Assembly (NCBI RefSeq): GCF_020782875.1
Contig: NZ_JAJGBN010000001.1
Location: 124,001 to 188,000, forward strand
Reading direction: 5' to 3'
Source of the DNA: Allomuricauda sp. M10
Lineage (GTDB): Bacteria; Bacteroidota; Bacteroidia; Flavobacteriales; Flavobacteriaceae
Length of the DNA stretch: 64,000 nucleotides
Position 1 is the stretch's first letter, and every line of letters begins with the position of its first letter. A program made the position numbers and the translations under genes. This document shows, piece after piece, positions 18,911 through 28,340 of this stretch. The notes under the pieces are model-generated. The model was not told the DNA's origin. It saw nothing but the letters and a program-made list of their open reading frames with translations, and ran no database searches.

Positions 18911-19405
18911 ATGGATGAAATTCTTGATGGGTTGCCTCAAAAGGCCAAAGAAAAGCATGCGGAGAACAAAAAATTCTTCAACAAGCTGAAACAGCGTCCA
19001 CCCAAGGACCTTGATTATGTGATGCAAGGACTTCACGAAGCGGAATTTGAACGAACCGATTGCCTTACCTGTGCCAACTGCTGCAAGACCACTGGCCCTC
19101 TTTTTACCAATGCCGATGTGGAACGGATTGCGAAGCATTTCCGGATGAAACCTTCGCAATTTATTGATACTTACCTTAGGGTTGACGAGGAGAACGACTA
19201 CGTACTCCAAAGTGTGCCCTGTACTTTTTTGGGAGCCGATAATTATTGCTCCATTTACGAAGTTAGACCAAAGGCCTGTCGGGAATTTCCACATACCGAC
19301 CGGAAAAAATTTCAACAGATCAGTAACCTCACCTTAAAAAATGTAGCCATTTGTCCAGCTGCCTTTAATATTGTTGAGGAAATGAAAAAGCGAATTAAAT
19401 TTTGA
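18911..19405 (+). CDS. YkgJ-family cysteine-cluster protein
   Basis: A 164-residue protein with the CxxC-type cluster of the YkgJ/UPF0153 (CxxCxxCC) family: CLTCANCCKTTGPLF (about 57-71), then VPCTFLGADNYCSIYEVRPKACREFPHT. The Cys set probably binds a metal (Zn or Fe-S). Function not established. Starts with an acidic and basic helical stretch (KAKEKHAENKKFFNKLKQR). Lies 21 bp before the hydroxylase gene and is probably co-transcribed. Confidence 0.9.
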   Translation: MDEILDGLPQKAKEKHAENKKFFNKLKQRPPKDLDYVMQGLHEAEFERTDCLTCANCCKTTGPLFTNADVERIAKHFRMKPSQFIDTYLRVDEENDYVLQSVPCTFLGADNYCSIYEVRPKACREFPHTDRKKFQQISNLTLKNVAICPAAFNIVEEMKKRIKF

Positions 19406-19426
19406 CAATTTTTTATATTTGAAAGT

Positions 19427-20257
19427 ATGGAGCAGATCATTGCATACTTTGAAACCATTCCTTCAGCACACCGAAGCTTGATTTTGGTAGGAGGAATCAC
19501 CTTTTTTTGGATTTTGGAAGGCATTATGCCATTGTTCGGCACTCCCTACAAAAAATGGCGACACTCGGTTCCAAACTTCTTTTTGACGATGACCACCATC
19601 ATCGTGAATTTTCCGCTTGCCTTCCTATTGCTTAAAACATCGGATTGGGCAGTGGAAAACCAATTTGGCATCATCAATTGGTTGCCAGCGATGCCTTTGT
19701 GGTTGTACGTTTTGCTCGGGGTCATGTTGTTGGATTTGTTCGGGGCCTACGCCGCCCATTGGGTGGAGCACAAAGTGAAACCACTTTGGATGGTGCATTT
19801 GGTACATCATTCAGATCATCACGTGGATACCACAACTGCTAACAGACACCATCCATTGGAAAGTTTGATCCGCTACACATTTACCTTGGCTGGGGTTTTG
19901 ATTGTGGGTGCTCCCATCGGTATCATCATGTTGTACCAAAGTTTGTCCGTTGTGTTTTCACAATTTAACCATGCCAATATCAAATTGCCCAAAAAGGTGG
20001 ACAATGCCATAAGTTGGTTTGTGGTGAGCCCGGATATGCACAAAGTGCACCATCATTATCAATTGCCGTATACCGATTCCAATTACGGTAATATCTTTTC
20101 TATTTGGGATCGATTGTTCGGGACGTACATGATCATGGATGTAAAGGATATTGTATACGGAGTGGATACGTTTCCAGATGAAAAGGAAAACAGTAGCATT
20201 GTAGGACTTTTAAAACAGCCGTTTCACAAATACCGAAGGCCTACTACCAAGGGGTAA
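19427..20257 (+). CDS. Fatty acid hydroxylase / sterol desaturase family protein
   Basis: A 276-residue membrane di-iron enzyme. Four hydrophobic segments lie in the first 190 residues. The His clusters are AAHWVEH (about 105-111), HLVHHSDHH (about 124-132), NRHH and MHKVHHH (about 204-210), the eight-His pattern of the fatty-acid hydroxylase superfamily. It would hydroxylate or desaturate a membrane lipid using O2; the lipid is unknown. It follows the YkgJ-family gene by 21 bp. Confidence 0.92.
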   Translation: MEQIIAYFETIPSAHRSLILVGGITFFWILEGIMPLFGTPYKKWRHSVPNFFLTMTTIIVNFPLAFLLLKTSDWAVENQFGIINWLPAMPLWLYVLLGVMLLDLFGAYAAHWVEHKVKPLWMVHLVHHSDHHVDTTTANRHHPLESLIRYTFTLAGVLIVGAPIGIIMLYQSLSVVFSQFNHANIKLPKKVDNAISWFVVSPDMHKVHHHYQLPYTDSNYGNIFSIWDRLFGTYMIMDVKDIVYGVDTFPDEKENSSIVGLLKQPFHKYRRPTTKG

Positions 20258-20261
20258 GGCG

Positions 20262-20390
20262 TCATTTCGAAATGAGAAGCTTTGCTTCGATTGAGAAATC
20301 TTTATCGTTTTAAGAAATCTCGACTGCGCTCGATGTGACAACATTAAAATTCGAGAGTAGTCGAACAACTCTTGCCTGCCGGAGGCAGAT
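20262..20390. repeat. Palindrome-rich intergenic element (REP-like candidate)
   Basis: The 152-bp gap between the hydroxylase and DUF1343 genes holds stacked short symmetries: TCATTTCGAAATGA (20262-20275, perfect), GAAGC-TTT-GCTTC (20276-20288), two copies of AGAAATCT around 20293-20318, CTCGACTGCGCTCGA, and CTGCC-GGA-GGCAG (20376-20388). The layout resembles repeated intergenic elements of flavobacterial genomes. Only one copy is in this window, so repetition is inferred. Confidence 0.45.
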
Positions 20391-20409
20391 GTTTCAAACC
20401 CTTGCTTAC

Positions 20410-21636
20410 TTATTCGTAAATCAAATACTTCACCCTAATTTTCTTGAAGTTTTCCAGGTCCTTTTGCCACGTAGCCTTGATTTCTGCTTCGGAGAGTCCA
20501 GCCTCAATTTGTTGTTGCAAAACAGGTGTTCCTGCATGTTTCGTGAACCCACTGGTCAGGAAGAATTTGGACTTGTCCTTGGTATTTTTATAGGCGTCGA
20601 TGACCCATCGTAAGGTCATTTCGTTCATTCTTGGGCTTTGGGAAAGATCTTTTCCATAACAGGTTTTACCTTCCTCTTTGGGTGTTTTGGAACCGAAATT
20701 CGGTTCGGGCACATAACTAAAATCGTATTGGGTATTATCCATAAACGAGGCCCCGTATCTCTGGAATTGAAACTCGGTTCCCCGCCCTGCATTTACGTTG
20801 GTGCCTTCAAAAAGTCCCAAGCTAGGGTATAAGGTTATGGAAACATCATTGGGCAGGTTAGGCGAGGGGCGAATCGGTAAATGATATTCGGAAGCATGGG
20901 TATAGTTTTCAAGTGGGATAACCGTTAAATCTGCTTTGCTGCCGTTTTCCAGCCAACCTTCACCGTTCAGCATTTGGGCATATTCACCCATGGTCATTCC
21001 ATAAACCAATGGAATTGGTTGCAGACCCAAATAGCTGGCATGTTCCTTCATCATGGTAGGTCCGTCCACATAATGTCCGTTCGGATTGGGTCGATCAAAA
21101 ACGATGATAGGTGTTCCATGTTCCGCGCAGGCCTCCATCACCAATTGAAGTGTGGCGATAAAGGTGTAAAAACGGACCCCAACATCCTGAATGTCAAAAA
21201 CCACCACATCAACATCTTCCAATTGCTCTTGGGATGGCTTTCGGTTTTTTCCATAAAGGGAGATAATGGGCACACCAGTTTTGGCATCTACACCATCTTT
21301 CACATGTTCCCCGGCATCCGCAGTACCTCTGAATCCGTGTTCTGGGGCAAAAACTTTTTTAACATCAACCCCAAGTGCAACCAAGGAATCCACCAGATGG
21401 GTATAGCCCTTATCGTTAAAGATGACACTGGTTGGATTGGCCACTATTCCGACTTTCTTTCCTTGAAGCATAGGAAGGTAGATTTCCGTACGGTTGGCAG
21501 CCACTTTTATTTCAGGAAGCGGTGATGCAATTTCTTCGCCTGTTGTGTTGATTTCCTGTTTTTGCTGACCTCTACAGGAAGAAAGCACTAAAAACAATAA
21601 GAAAAATGTACTTTTGAAAATCGATAAAATGGGCAT
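20410..21636 (-). CDS. DUF1343 / NamZ-type exo-beta-N-acetylmuramidase lipoprotein
   Basis: A 408-residue lipoprotein (LVLSSC near residue 21) of the DUF1343 family, whose characterised NamZ members remove terminal N-acetylmuramic acid from peptidoglycan fragments. Family blocks are LQGKKVGIVANPTSV, FAPEHGFRGTADAGEHV, VVFDIQDVGVRFYTFI, FDRPNPNGHYVDGP and YPSLGLFEGTNVNAGRGTEFQF. Probable role: cell-wall recycling or turnover in the envelope. Its ATG is only three bases from the start of the divergent permease gene, so each promoter must lie within the other's coding region or the mRNAs are nearly leaderless. Confidence 0.93.
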   Translation of the reverse strand: MPILSIFKSTFFLLFLVLSSCRGQQKQEINTTGEEIASPLPEIKVAANRTEIYLPMLQGKKVGIVANPTSVIFNDKGYTHLVDSLVALGVDVKKVFAPEHGFRGTADAGEHVKDGVDAKTGVPIISLYGKNRKPSQEQLEDVDVVVFDIQDVGVRFYTFIATLQLVMEACAEHGTPIIVFDRPNPNGHYVDGPTMMKEHASYLGLQPIPLVYGMTMGEYAQMLNGEGWLENGSKADLTVIPLENYTHASEYHLPIRPSPNLPNDVSITLYPSLGLFEGTNVNAGRGTEFQFQRYGASFMDNTQYDFSYVPEPNFGSKTPKEEGKTCYGKDLSQSPRMNEMTLRWVIDAYKNTKDKSKFFLTSGFTKHAGTPVLQQQIEAGLSEAEIKATWQKDLENFKKIRVKYLIYE

Positions 21637-21639
21637 TCG

Positions 21640-22881
21640 TTGAATTTAGAGTTGTTTATTGCCAAACGCCTGATCACAGGGAAGGAACATAAAATTAGTA
21701 TTTCCGCCCCTATAATAAAAATCGCCATTGCTGCAATTGCGATTGGTGTGGTCATGATGCTCATTGCTATCGCCACAGGTGTCGGGTTGAAAAACAAAAT
21801 TCGCGAAAAGGTCTCAGCTTTCAATGGCCATATCCAGATTTCCAATTACGACAACAACACTTCCGAAGTTTCGGTTTTGCCTGTTTCCATACACCAAGAT
21901 TTTTATCCCGAGTTCAAAAATGTAACTGGGGTCCGTCACGTACAGGCGGTTGCCACCAAAGGTGGAATCATCAGAACGGAGGATACTTTTGAAGGAATGT
22001 TGGCCAAAGGTGTTGGACAAGATTATGACTGGAGTGCCTTCAAAGAATATTTAGTGGAAGGCCGGTTGCCCGATTATTCTGGAAAGCTCAATGATGAGGT
22101 GTTGATTTCAAGAATGATGGCCAACAGATTGCAATTGGGAGTAGGTGATAGTTTTTTTTCCTTCTTTTTAAAAGATGGTGATGTGTCCCAAATTCCCAAC
22201 AACCGAAAGTTTTTCATCGTTGGTATTTACGATAGCGGTTTTGAGGATTTTGATTCTACATACGTGTTTGTAGACATTCGCCATATTCAGCGCATGAACA
22301 AGTGGGAAGAGGATCAAATTGGCAATTTTGAGGTGTTTCTGGATGATTTTGACCAACTGGAAGAAAAAAGCAATGAGATTTATAATGCAACACTTTCCAG
22401 TTTGGATACCCAAAATATCAAGACCAAATATTTTCGCATTTTTGAATGGATCGGACTTTTTGATTTCAATATTGCCTTGATTATTGGAATCATGATTATT
22501 GTGGGGGGTATCAATATGATTACGGCATTATTGGTGCTGATTTTGGAACGCACCCAAATGATAGGAATTTTAAAAGCCTTGGGTTCTGCCAACTGGAGTA
22601 TTCGCAAAGTCTTCTTGTACAACGCAGCCTATTTGATAGCCATCGGACTGTTTTGGGGCAATTTGATTGGACTAGGGGTCATTTTCCTTCAAGGGAAATA
22701 TCGCATGTTCAAGTTTCCAAATCCAGAGGAGTATTACATTGAATACATTCCGGTCCATATGGATTTCCCAACCATTGTATTACTCAACATTGGCGTGATG
22801 ATATTGTGCTTGCTGATGCTTTTGGTGCCATCGTACATCATCACCAAAATAACTCCGGTGAAGGCCATTCAGTTTGAGTAG
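21640..22881 (+). CDS. FtsX/LolE-like ABC transporter permease
   Basis: A 413-residue MacB/FtsX-fold permease. There is an N-terminal membrane helix (about 25-48), a large periplasmic domain (about 50-265), then three C-terminal helices (FNIALIIGIMIIVGGINMI, FLYNAAYLIAIGLFWG, IVLLNIGVMILCLLMLLV), with LERTQMIGILKALGS in the loop that contacts the ATPase. Likely part of a lipoprotein-release (LolCDE-type) or export complex; no ATPase gene is adjacent. The start must be TTG at 21640: an in-frame stop at 21625-21627 leaves no ATG before the first helix. Confidence 0.9.
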   Translation: MNLELFIAKRLITGKEHKISISAPIIKIAIAAIAIGVVMMLIAIATGVGLKNKIREKVSAFNGHIQISNYDNNTSEVSVLPVSIHQDFYPEFKNVTGVRHVQAVATKGGIIRTEDTFEGMLAKGVGQDYDWSAFKEYLVEGRLPDYSGKLNDEVLISRMMANRLQLGVGDSFFSFFLKDGDVSQIPNNRKFFIVGIYDSGFEDFDSTYVFVDIRHIQRMNKWEEDQIGNFEVFLDDFDQLEEKSNEIYNATLSSLDTQNIKTKYFRIFEWIGLFDFNIALIIGIMIIVGGINMITALLVLILERTQMIGILKALGSANWSIRKVFLYNAAYLIAIGLFWGNLIGLGVIFLQGKYRMFKFPNPEEYYIEYIPVHMDFPTIVLLNIGVMILCLLMLLVPSYIITKITPVKAIQFE

Positions 22882-22923
22882 ACTTGAATGAGGTGATGCC
22901 CAGTAATCGTTAAATAAATAAAA

Positions 22924-23709
22924 ATGCAAACTATGATCGAACTTAAGAACAAAGATTGCACGGTTGGTATAGATGCTGGCGAACTGGTCGGTTTTGTGTG
23001 CGGTGGGCATGAGTTCATCCACCAAAAAGGAAGTCCAGGTTGGGGAAGTAGTGATACGGAGATGTTTCCGATCATCGGACCGTTGGACATGGCCAATTTT
23101 AGGGTACAGACCCCAAAAGGAGAGGCCGTTCAAGACCAGCACGGATTGCTGAGACAAATTCCATATGCATTGGTCTCACAATCGGAATCTACAGCTGTTT
23201 TTGCAAAGGAATATACAGCGGGTACCAAAGTGAAAAATTCGAAATACCCTTCCAAGTCCACGGAACGGTTCATGCATTGGCCGTACAGTTTCCGATTTGA
23301 AAAATCCTTTGTATTGAAGGAAGAAATATTGAAAATTAATTTTCGGATTTCAGGGGAAGAAGGTATGCCATTTATGTTGGGATACCATCCTGCCTTCAAA
23401 TTATATTCCAGTAACCCCGTGATTATCGCCAATGATCAGAAAATTTCCTTGGATGAGGTCTTGGCCGTGGGCAGCAGGGCGTTTCAGGTACCCAATTGTA
23501 CCTCCATCACGTTACAAGATGAAAAACAGATAACTATCGAAACCAAAGGTTTCGGCCATTTTATGTGCTGGACAGAGGTCAAGAATATGGTCTGCATTGA
23601 ACCTATTTCCTTTTATCCTTATGCTGTTGAACAAAAGGATTTGAACAAGGGGTTCCAAGCCCTGAAAGCTGACGTGGAATTCAGTATGGAGCTAAAACCA
23701 GTGTTGTAA
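22924..23709 (+). CDS. Aldose 1-epimerase family protein
   Basis: A 261-residue galactose-mutarotase-fold protein of the LacX/YeaD-like group: GGHEFIHQ, then SDTEMFPIIGPL, then HGLLRQIPY with the conserved His, and MLGYHPAF with the second. Such enzymes interconvert sugar anomers or bind phosphosugars. The start could be 22924 or 22933. It starts 42 bp after the permease gene and converges tail-to-tail with the regulator gene with no gap. Confidence 0.88.
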   Translation: MQTMIELKNKDCTVGIDAGELVGFVCGGHEFIHQKGSPGWGSSDTEMFPIIGPLDMANFRVQTPKGEAVQDQHGLLRQIPYALVSQSESTAVFAKEYTAGTKVKNSKYPSKSTERFMHWPYSFRFEKSFVLKEEILKINFRISGEEGMPFMLGYHPAFKLYSSNPVIIANDQKISLDEVLAVGSRAFQVPNCTSITLQDEKQITIETKGFGHFMCWTEVKNMVCIEPISFYPYAVEQKDLNKGFQALKADVEFSMELKPVL

Positions 23710-25185
23710 CTAACTGAATTTTTTCTGAAGTTCCTCCACCACATTTTCAGTTTTCATGTTGCGTTCCTGTCTTTTTAAGATGATAGGCTGTACCTGTCTT
23801 ACTTCACAATTGGCAATGGAACATCGTTCACAGGTAACGCCAACATCATAGGTTTTGATGACAGGATCATCCAAAAAGGCCACTTTTTTCTTCAGCTCGG
23901 CGTTGATCAACAAGCCAAGGCTCACACTTCTATATTCATCTTTTTTAAATGGATCGGCCGTGGCGCTTGAAAAAATGAGATAGGAAAGCCCATCGTTTGG
24001 GTAATGGGAAACTTGTACATCCATATGGTGTTCTTCCCCCGTTTTGGCAATTTCCTGCAACACCCGAATGGATACCCAACGCCTACAATACTTTTCATTG
24101 GTTTCATTGCCGTGGGGCGAATGGTGGTGCGTCAGATGCAATTCCTTGGTAATGTCGAACCGATTGGAGTCCCTTTTATGGCTCAACCTGAGAAAAAAGA
24201 GGTTTTCCAAGTGGTAATCGTTCGGCAGAATATTGGTCAACCGTTGGTAAAGGGATTCTGGTGAGGCATTGTAATAGTTCTTCAGGCCGGTCAAAAAGGT
24301 CTTATCGAACTTGGATTTGGCCAAAAAGGAATCAATATGTTTTTTGATAAGATCCCTGGGGATGACCAATGCGCCAGCAAAATACGAGGCGTAGAAATTG
24401 TTGAGGACCTGATCAAAATTGTTGAACTTGATCCAGGTGAAGGTGTAGAGTCGCTCATCAATGTTCAAAAAATGATATCCTATTTCCTTTGCATAAATAA
24501 AGGTTCTTTGGGCTTCATCAATATGTTTGGCGACCAAAAGGGTTTTTGTCTTCGGGATGAACATGGAGCGCAAGTTGTCCAGTTCCTTGTATTTGGTCAG
24601 TTCTTCATTGTTGATGGTGTAGCCGTATTCCTCCACCAAAATTTCTTCCAGTTCGGCCGAACTCACCGATCCGTTCAGGTCTACCTGATAGGCTTTGGCA
24701 AATTGTAGAACCGATTCCTCCAGATCAGGAAAGAAGTTGTTGCTTGCCTCTTGAAACGAACGGAGGGAAGCCAAGTAAAAGTTTTCTTTCCCAAAGTTAT
24801 AGTGCTTGGCAATCTCAATAATGGTGCTGATGAATGCGTTCACCTTGGTAGGTGCGTTGGCCACAATATCGATAAGGTCACTTTCCTTGATCCCGAACAG
24901 TTCCAAGGGCAATTCCTTAAAAACCTTGGATTGCAACAGTTCACCAACAGGAGCCAAGTTTTTGTCCAGTTTTAAGGAAACCAGACTGTCATAGGGCACT
25001 TCCAGCTTTTCGGCCAATAAGGCGATCTTGTCCGTTTTAGGATATTTCTTGCCTTTTTCAATCTCGTTCAGGTACGATTTTGAAAGTCCCGTAAGCTTGG
25101 AAAGCCCGAACAGGGACAGCTTTTTCTTGGTCCTTACCTGTTTGAGCTTTAACCCAAAAATCAATTTGATGTAGTCCTCTTCCAT
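23710..25185 (-). CDS. RamB/ScfR-type transcriptional regulator of the glyoxylate shunt
   Basis: A 491-residue regulator with an N-terminal XRE helix-turn-helix (about 8-62: LKQVRTKKKLSLFGLSKLTG, SYLNEIEKGKKYP), a central IrrE/ImmA-like region, and a C-terminal ScfR-type (short-chain fatty acyl regulator) domain with a CERCSIANC cluster near 455-463. The best-known member, RamB of Corynebacterium, controls aceA and aceB. Here the gene is divergent from aceB-aceA, and the intergenic region has phased GCGA repeats and a palindrome (25213-25280). Acetate or acyl-CoA responsive control of the shunt is a strong inference. Confidence 0.9.
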   Translation of the reverse strand: MEEDYIKLIFGLKLKQVRTKKKLSLFGLSKLTGLSKSYLNEIEKGKKYPKTDKIALLAEKLEVPYDSLVSLKLDKNLAPVGELLQSKVFKELPLELFGIKESDLIDIVANAPTKVNAFISTIIEIAKHYNFGKENFYLASLRSFQEASNNFFPDLEESVLQFAKAYQVDLNGSVSSAELEEILVEEYGYTINNEELTKYKELDNLRSMFIPKTKTLLVAKHIDEAQRTFIYAKEIGYHFLNIDERLYTFTWIKFNNFDQVLNNFYASYFAGALVIPRDLIKKHIDSFLAKSKFDKTFLTGLKNYYNASPESLYQRLTNILPNDYHLENLFFLRLSHKRDSNRFDITKELHLTHHHSPHGNETNEKYCRRWVSIRVLQEIAKTGEEHHMDVQVSHYPNDGLSYLIFSSATADPFKKDEYRSVSLGLLINAELKKKVAFLDDPVIKTYDVGVTCERCSIANCEVRQVQPIILKRQERNMKTENVVEELQKKFS

Positions 25186-25212
25186 TTTTCTTGATCAAAG
25201 ATAGCCTTTTTT

Positions 25213-25280
25213 GCGAATCTTGTAAAAACAGCGAAAAAATGTAAAAAAGCGAACGTTCGCTTGTTTTTCTCAAACGTTTG
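25213..25280. promoter_or_regulatory. Candidate operator array between the regulator and aceB
   Basis: GCGA occurs at 25213, 25231 and 25249, exactly 18 bp apart; the first two are followed by TGTAAAA. The third is part of a perfect 16-bp palindrome AAGCGAACGTTCGCTT (25247-25262), and a second palindrome CAAACGTTTG lies at 25271-25280. Position between a RamB-like regulator and aceB suggests autoregulation and aceBA control. The protein that binds is inferred. Confidence 0.6.
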
Positions 25281-25311
25281 CGTTAATCTTGTTGAACAAA
25301 ATGATACTGTT

Positions 25312-26910
25312 ATGGAAGAAGCATTGATTACCAGTACACAATTGCAGTTTGCAAAGGAAGTGGAACACTATTATCCTGAACTGTTGACCGATGGTGCCTT
25401 GGAGTTTCTGATCGCACTGCATCAAAAGTTCAACAGGTCTAGATTACAGCTGTTGGAAGAACGGAAGAGAAGACAAGTTCAGTTCGACCTTGGTGCGTTT
25501 CCCGATTTTCCAACGGAAACAGAACAGACCCGTTCAGCCCATTGGAAAGTAAAACACATTCCTGACGATTTAAAGGACAGGCGGGTGGAGATTACCGGGC
25601 CGGTCGACCGTAAAATGGTCATCAATGCACTGAACTCTGGCGCAAGGACCTTTATGGCCGATTTTGAGGATAGCAATGCGCCAACTTGGTACAATTGTAT
25701 GCAAGGGCAACAAAACTTGATAGACGCCAATAACGGGACTATTTCGTATTACGATTCCAAAAAAGGAAAAAGTTATGAATTGAACGATGAGGTTGCTGTG
25801 CTACTGGTTCGTCCAAGGGGATTGCACCTGAATGAACGCCATATCCTGATCAATGGGGAAATGATCTCGGGAAGCTTGGTTGATTTTGGACTTTATGTGT
25901 ACCACAATTCCAGCATTTTGAGAAGAAAAGGTTCTGCCCCTTATTTCTATCTCCCCAAATTGGAACATTACCTTGAGGCCAGATGGTGGGATGGGGTGTT
26001 CACATTTGCGGAAGAATATATCGGTATTCCAGTGGGCACGTACAAGGCAACCGTTTTGATTGAGACCATAACCGCTAGTTTTCAGTTGGATGAGATCATC
26101 TATGAATTGAAGAACCATATTGTGGGACTCAATTGTGGACGGTGGGACTATATTTTTTCATACATCAAGAAATTCAGAAATCATTCCGCCTACATTTTAC
26201 CAGACCGTGACCAGGTTACTATGACCGTGCCGTTTATGGATGCCTATTCCCGATTGGTCATACAACGATGTCATAAAAGAGGTATCCATGCCATGGGTGG
26301 AATGGCAGCCCAAATTCCTATCAACAATGATCCTGTGGCCAATGAAAAGGCCTTGGAAAAAGTACGCTTGGATAAAGAACGCGAGGTAAAGAACGGCCAC
26401 GATGGTACTTGGGTGGCGCATCCAGGTTTGGTAAAGATTGCTATGGATATGTTTAATAAATACATGCCCAAAGCCAATCAATTGGAGAAACTTAGGGAAG
26501 ATGATCATATTTCCGCAACGGACCTGATTGCCATTCCCGAAGGGACGATTACCGAAAAAGGTATCCGGAAGAATATTTCAGTTGGCATTTTATATCTGGA
26601 ATCCTGGTTAAGGGGCAACGGGTGCGTTGCTATCAACAACTTGATGGAAGATGCGGCCACCGCTGAAATTTCCCGTACCCAAGTTTGGCAATGGCTCAAG
26701 TTCAACGCCCGATTGGAAGATGGCAGAAAATTGACCAATGAACTCTACCAATCCATTTTTGCCGAGGAAGTAGTGAAGATCAGGCATTTGGTAGGAGAGG
26801 GCAACCTGCACAACACCAAATTTGAAGAGGCCATCGCCCTGTTCGATAAATTGGTGAAAGCCAAAGAGTTTGAAGAATTCCTGACGATAAAAGCCTATAA
26901 CCGGATTTAG
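25312..26910 (+). CDS. aceB: Malate synthase A
   Basis: A 532-residue malate synthase (glyoxylate + acetyl-CoA to malate). Family blocks are [65 protein letters not shown] and [21 protein letters not shown] (catalytic Arg/Glu region), ending with VWQWLKF and the catalytic Asp region DGRKLT. The start at 25312 ([10 protein letters not shown]) is preferred; the longer frame crosses the operator palindrome. First gene of the aceB-aceA operon, 83 bp before aceA. Confidence 0.97.
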   Translation: MEEALITSTQLQFAKEVEHYYPELLTDGALEFLIALHQKFNRSRLQLLEERKRRQVQFDLGAFPDFPTETEQTRSAHWKVKHIPDDLKDRRVEITGPVDRKMVINALNSGARTFMADFEDSNAPTWYNCMQGQQNLIDANNGTISYYDSKKGKSYELNDEVAVLLVRPRGLHLNERHILINGEMISGSLVDFGLYVYHNSSILRRKGSAPYFYLPKLEHYLEARWWDGVFTFAEEYIGIPVGTYKATVLIETITASFQLDEIIYELKNHIVGLNCGRWDYIFSYIKKFRNHSAYILPDRDQVTMTVPFMDAYSRLVIQRCHKRGIHAMGGMAAQIPINNDPVANEKALEKVRLDKEREVKNGHDGTWVAHPGLVKIAMDMFNKYMPKANQLEKLREDDHISATDLIAIPEGTITEKGIRKNISVGILYLESWLRGNGCVAINNLMEDAATAEISRTQVWQWLKFNARLEDGRKLTNELYQSIFAEEVVKIRHLVGEGNLHNTKFEEAIALFDKLVKAKEFEEFLTIKAYNRI

Positions 26911-26993
26911 GCGTTTCGATCATATCAATAAAAAAATCCCAAGAATGCGCGAACATTACCTGGGATTCAAGTCAAATTTCGAATTATAAAATT

Positions 26994-28271
26994 ATGGAAA
27001 AAAAGGAGAAAATTCAAGCTTTGGTTACGGATTGGACCGTTAACCCTAGGTGGAAAGGAGTTGAACGCCCCTATACGGCAGAGGAAGTCATTAAACTTCG
27101 GGGGTCGTATGAGATTGACCATTCCATTGCACGGATGGGAGCCGAAAAACTTTGGGAAAAGTTGAACAATCAGGATTTCGTAGCAGGATTGGGCGCGTTG
27201 ACCGGCAACCAGGCCATTCAAGAGGTGGAAGCCGGCTTGGATGCCATATATCTTAGTGGCTGGCAAGTGGCGGCCGATGCCAATCTTTCCGGTGAAATGT
27301 ATCCCGATCAATCCCTCTACCCTGCCAACAGCGTGCCCATGGTGGTAAAACGAATCAATAATGCGTTATTGCGTGCCGATCAAATACAAACGGTGAACGG
27401 TGTTGCCAAGAAAAAAGACTATTTGGTGCCGATCGTGGCCGATGCCGAAGCTGGTTTCGGGGGAAATCTGAACGCTTATGAACTCATGAAATCCATGATC
27501 GAAAATGGCGCATCAGGGGTTCATTTTGAGGATCAATTGAGCTCTGCAAAAAAATGCGGACACTTGGGAGGCAAGGTTTTGGTACCTACCCAGGAGGCCA
27601 TCAATAAACTCATTGCGGCCCGTTTGGCTGCTGATGTTATGGGGGTACCCACTATCATCATAGCCCGTACAGATGCAGATGCAGCCAATTTGTTGACTAG
27701 TGATATTGACGGGCGTGACCATAAGTTTTTGACCGGGGAACGTTCTTCCGAAGGATTTTTCTATGTAAAGAATGGCTTGGAACAAGGTATAGACAGAGGT
27801 TTGAGCTATGCTCCTTTTGCCGATCTGATCTGGTTGGAAACATCCACCCCAGATTTGGAACAGGCCCGAAAATTTGCGGAGGGTATCCACAGCAAATACC
27901 CCGATAAGATGTTGGCCTACAACTGTTCACCATCCTTCAATTGGGCTTCTAAATTGAGTCAGAAGGAAATGGGGACCTTTAGGGAAGAATTGGCGGCCTT
28001 GGGATACAAGTTCCAGTTCATTACCCTAGCCGGGTTCCATGCCTTGAACACGAGTATGTTCGAGCTTTCCAAATCCTATAAAGAAAGAGGTATGGCCGGT
28101 TACTCCGAATTACAGGAGCGAGAATTCGCTTTGCAAAAAGACGGCTTTAAAGCTGTAAAACACCAAGGGTTTGTAGGAACTTCCTATTTTGATCTGGTAC
28201 AGAACATTGTTACGGCCGGAAAGGCAAGTACCATAGCCATGAAAGGAAGTACAGAAACCGCACAATTTTAA
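26994..28271 (+). CDS. aceA: Isocitrate lyase
   Basis: A 425-residue isocitrate lyase (isocitrate to succinate + glyoxylate). Signature [18 protein letters not shown] with the catalytic Cys near 188, [27 protein letters not shown], and SPSFNWAS for substrate binding. Second gene of the glyoxylate operon, letting the cell grow on acetate or fatty acids. The 83-bp aceB-aceA gap contains a 7-bp inverted repeat AATCCCA (26935-26941) / TGGGATT (26961-26967) with a 19-nt loop and no T-run, possibly a processing element. The operon ends at the terminator at 28314-28340. Confidence 0.97.
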   Translation: MEKKEKIQALVTDWTVNPRWKGVERPYTAEEVIKLRGSYEIDHSIARMGAEKLWEKLNNQDFVAGLGALTGNQAIQEVEAGLDAIYLSGWQVAADANLSGEMYPDQSLYPANSVPMVVKRINNALLRADQIQTVNGVAKKKDYLVPIVADAEAGFGGNLNAYELMKSMIENGASGVHFEDQLSSAKKCGHLGGKVLVPTQEAINKLIAARLAADVMGVPTIIIARTDADAANLLTSDIDGRDHKFLTGERSSEGFFYVKNGLEQGIDRGLSYAPFADLIWLETSTPDLEQARKFAEGIHSKYPDKMLAYNCSPSFNWASKLSQKEMGTFREELAALGYKFQFITLAGFHALNTSMFELSKSYKERGMAGYSELQEREFALQKDGFKAVKHQGFVGTSYFDLVQNIVTAGKASTIAMKGSTETAQF

Positions 28272-28313
28272 ATTTGGGAATTTTTCAATCTGTAGTTATT
28301 TGCTCATAATTCC

Positions 28314-28340
28314 ATGCCCCCTTTTTAGGGGGCATTTTTT
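28314..28340 (+). terminator. Rho-independent terminator of aceBA
   Basis: Stem ATGCCCCC (28314-28321) / GGGGGCAT (28328-28335), 6-nt loop, then T-run to 28340. It touches the stop codon of the convergent exonuclease gene. Confidence 0.88.
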
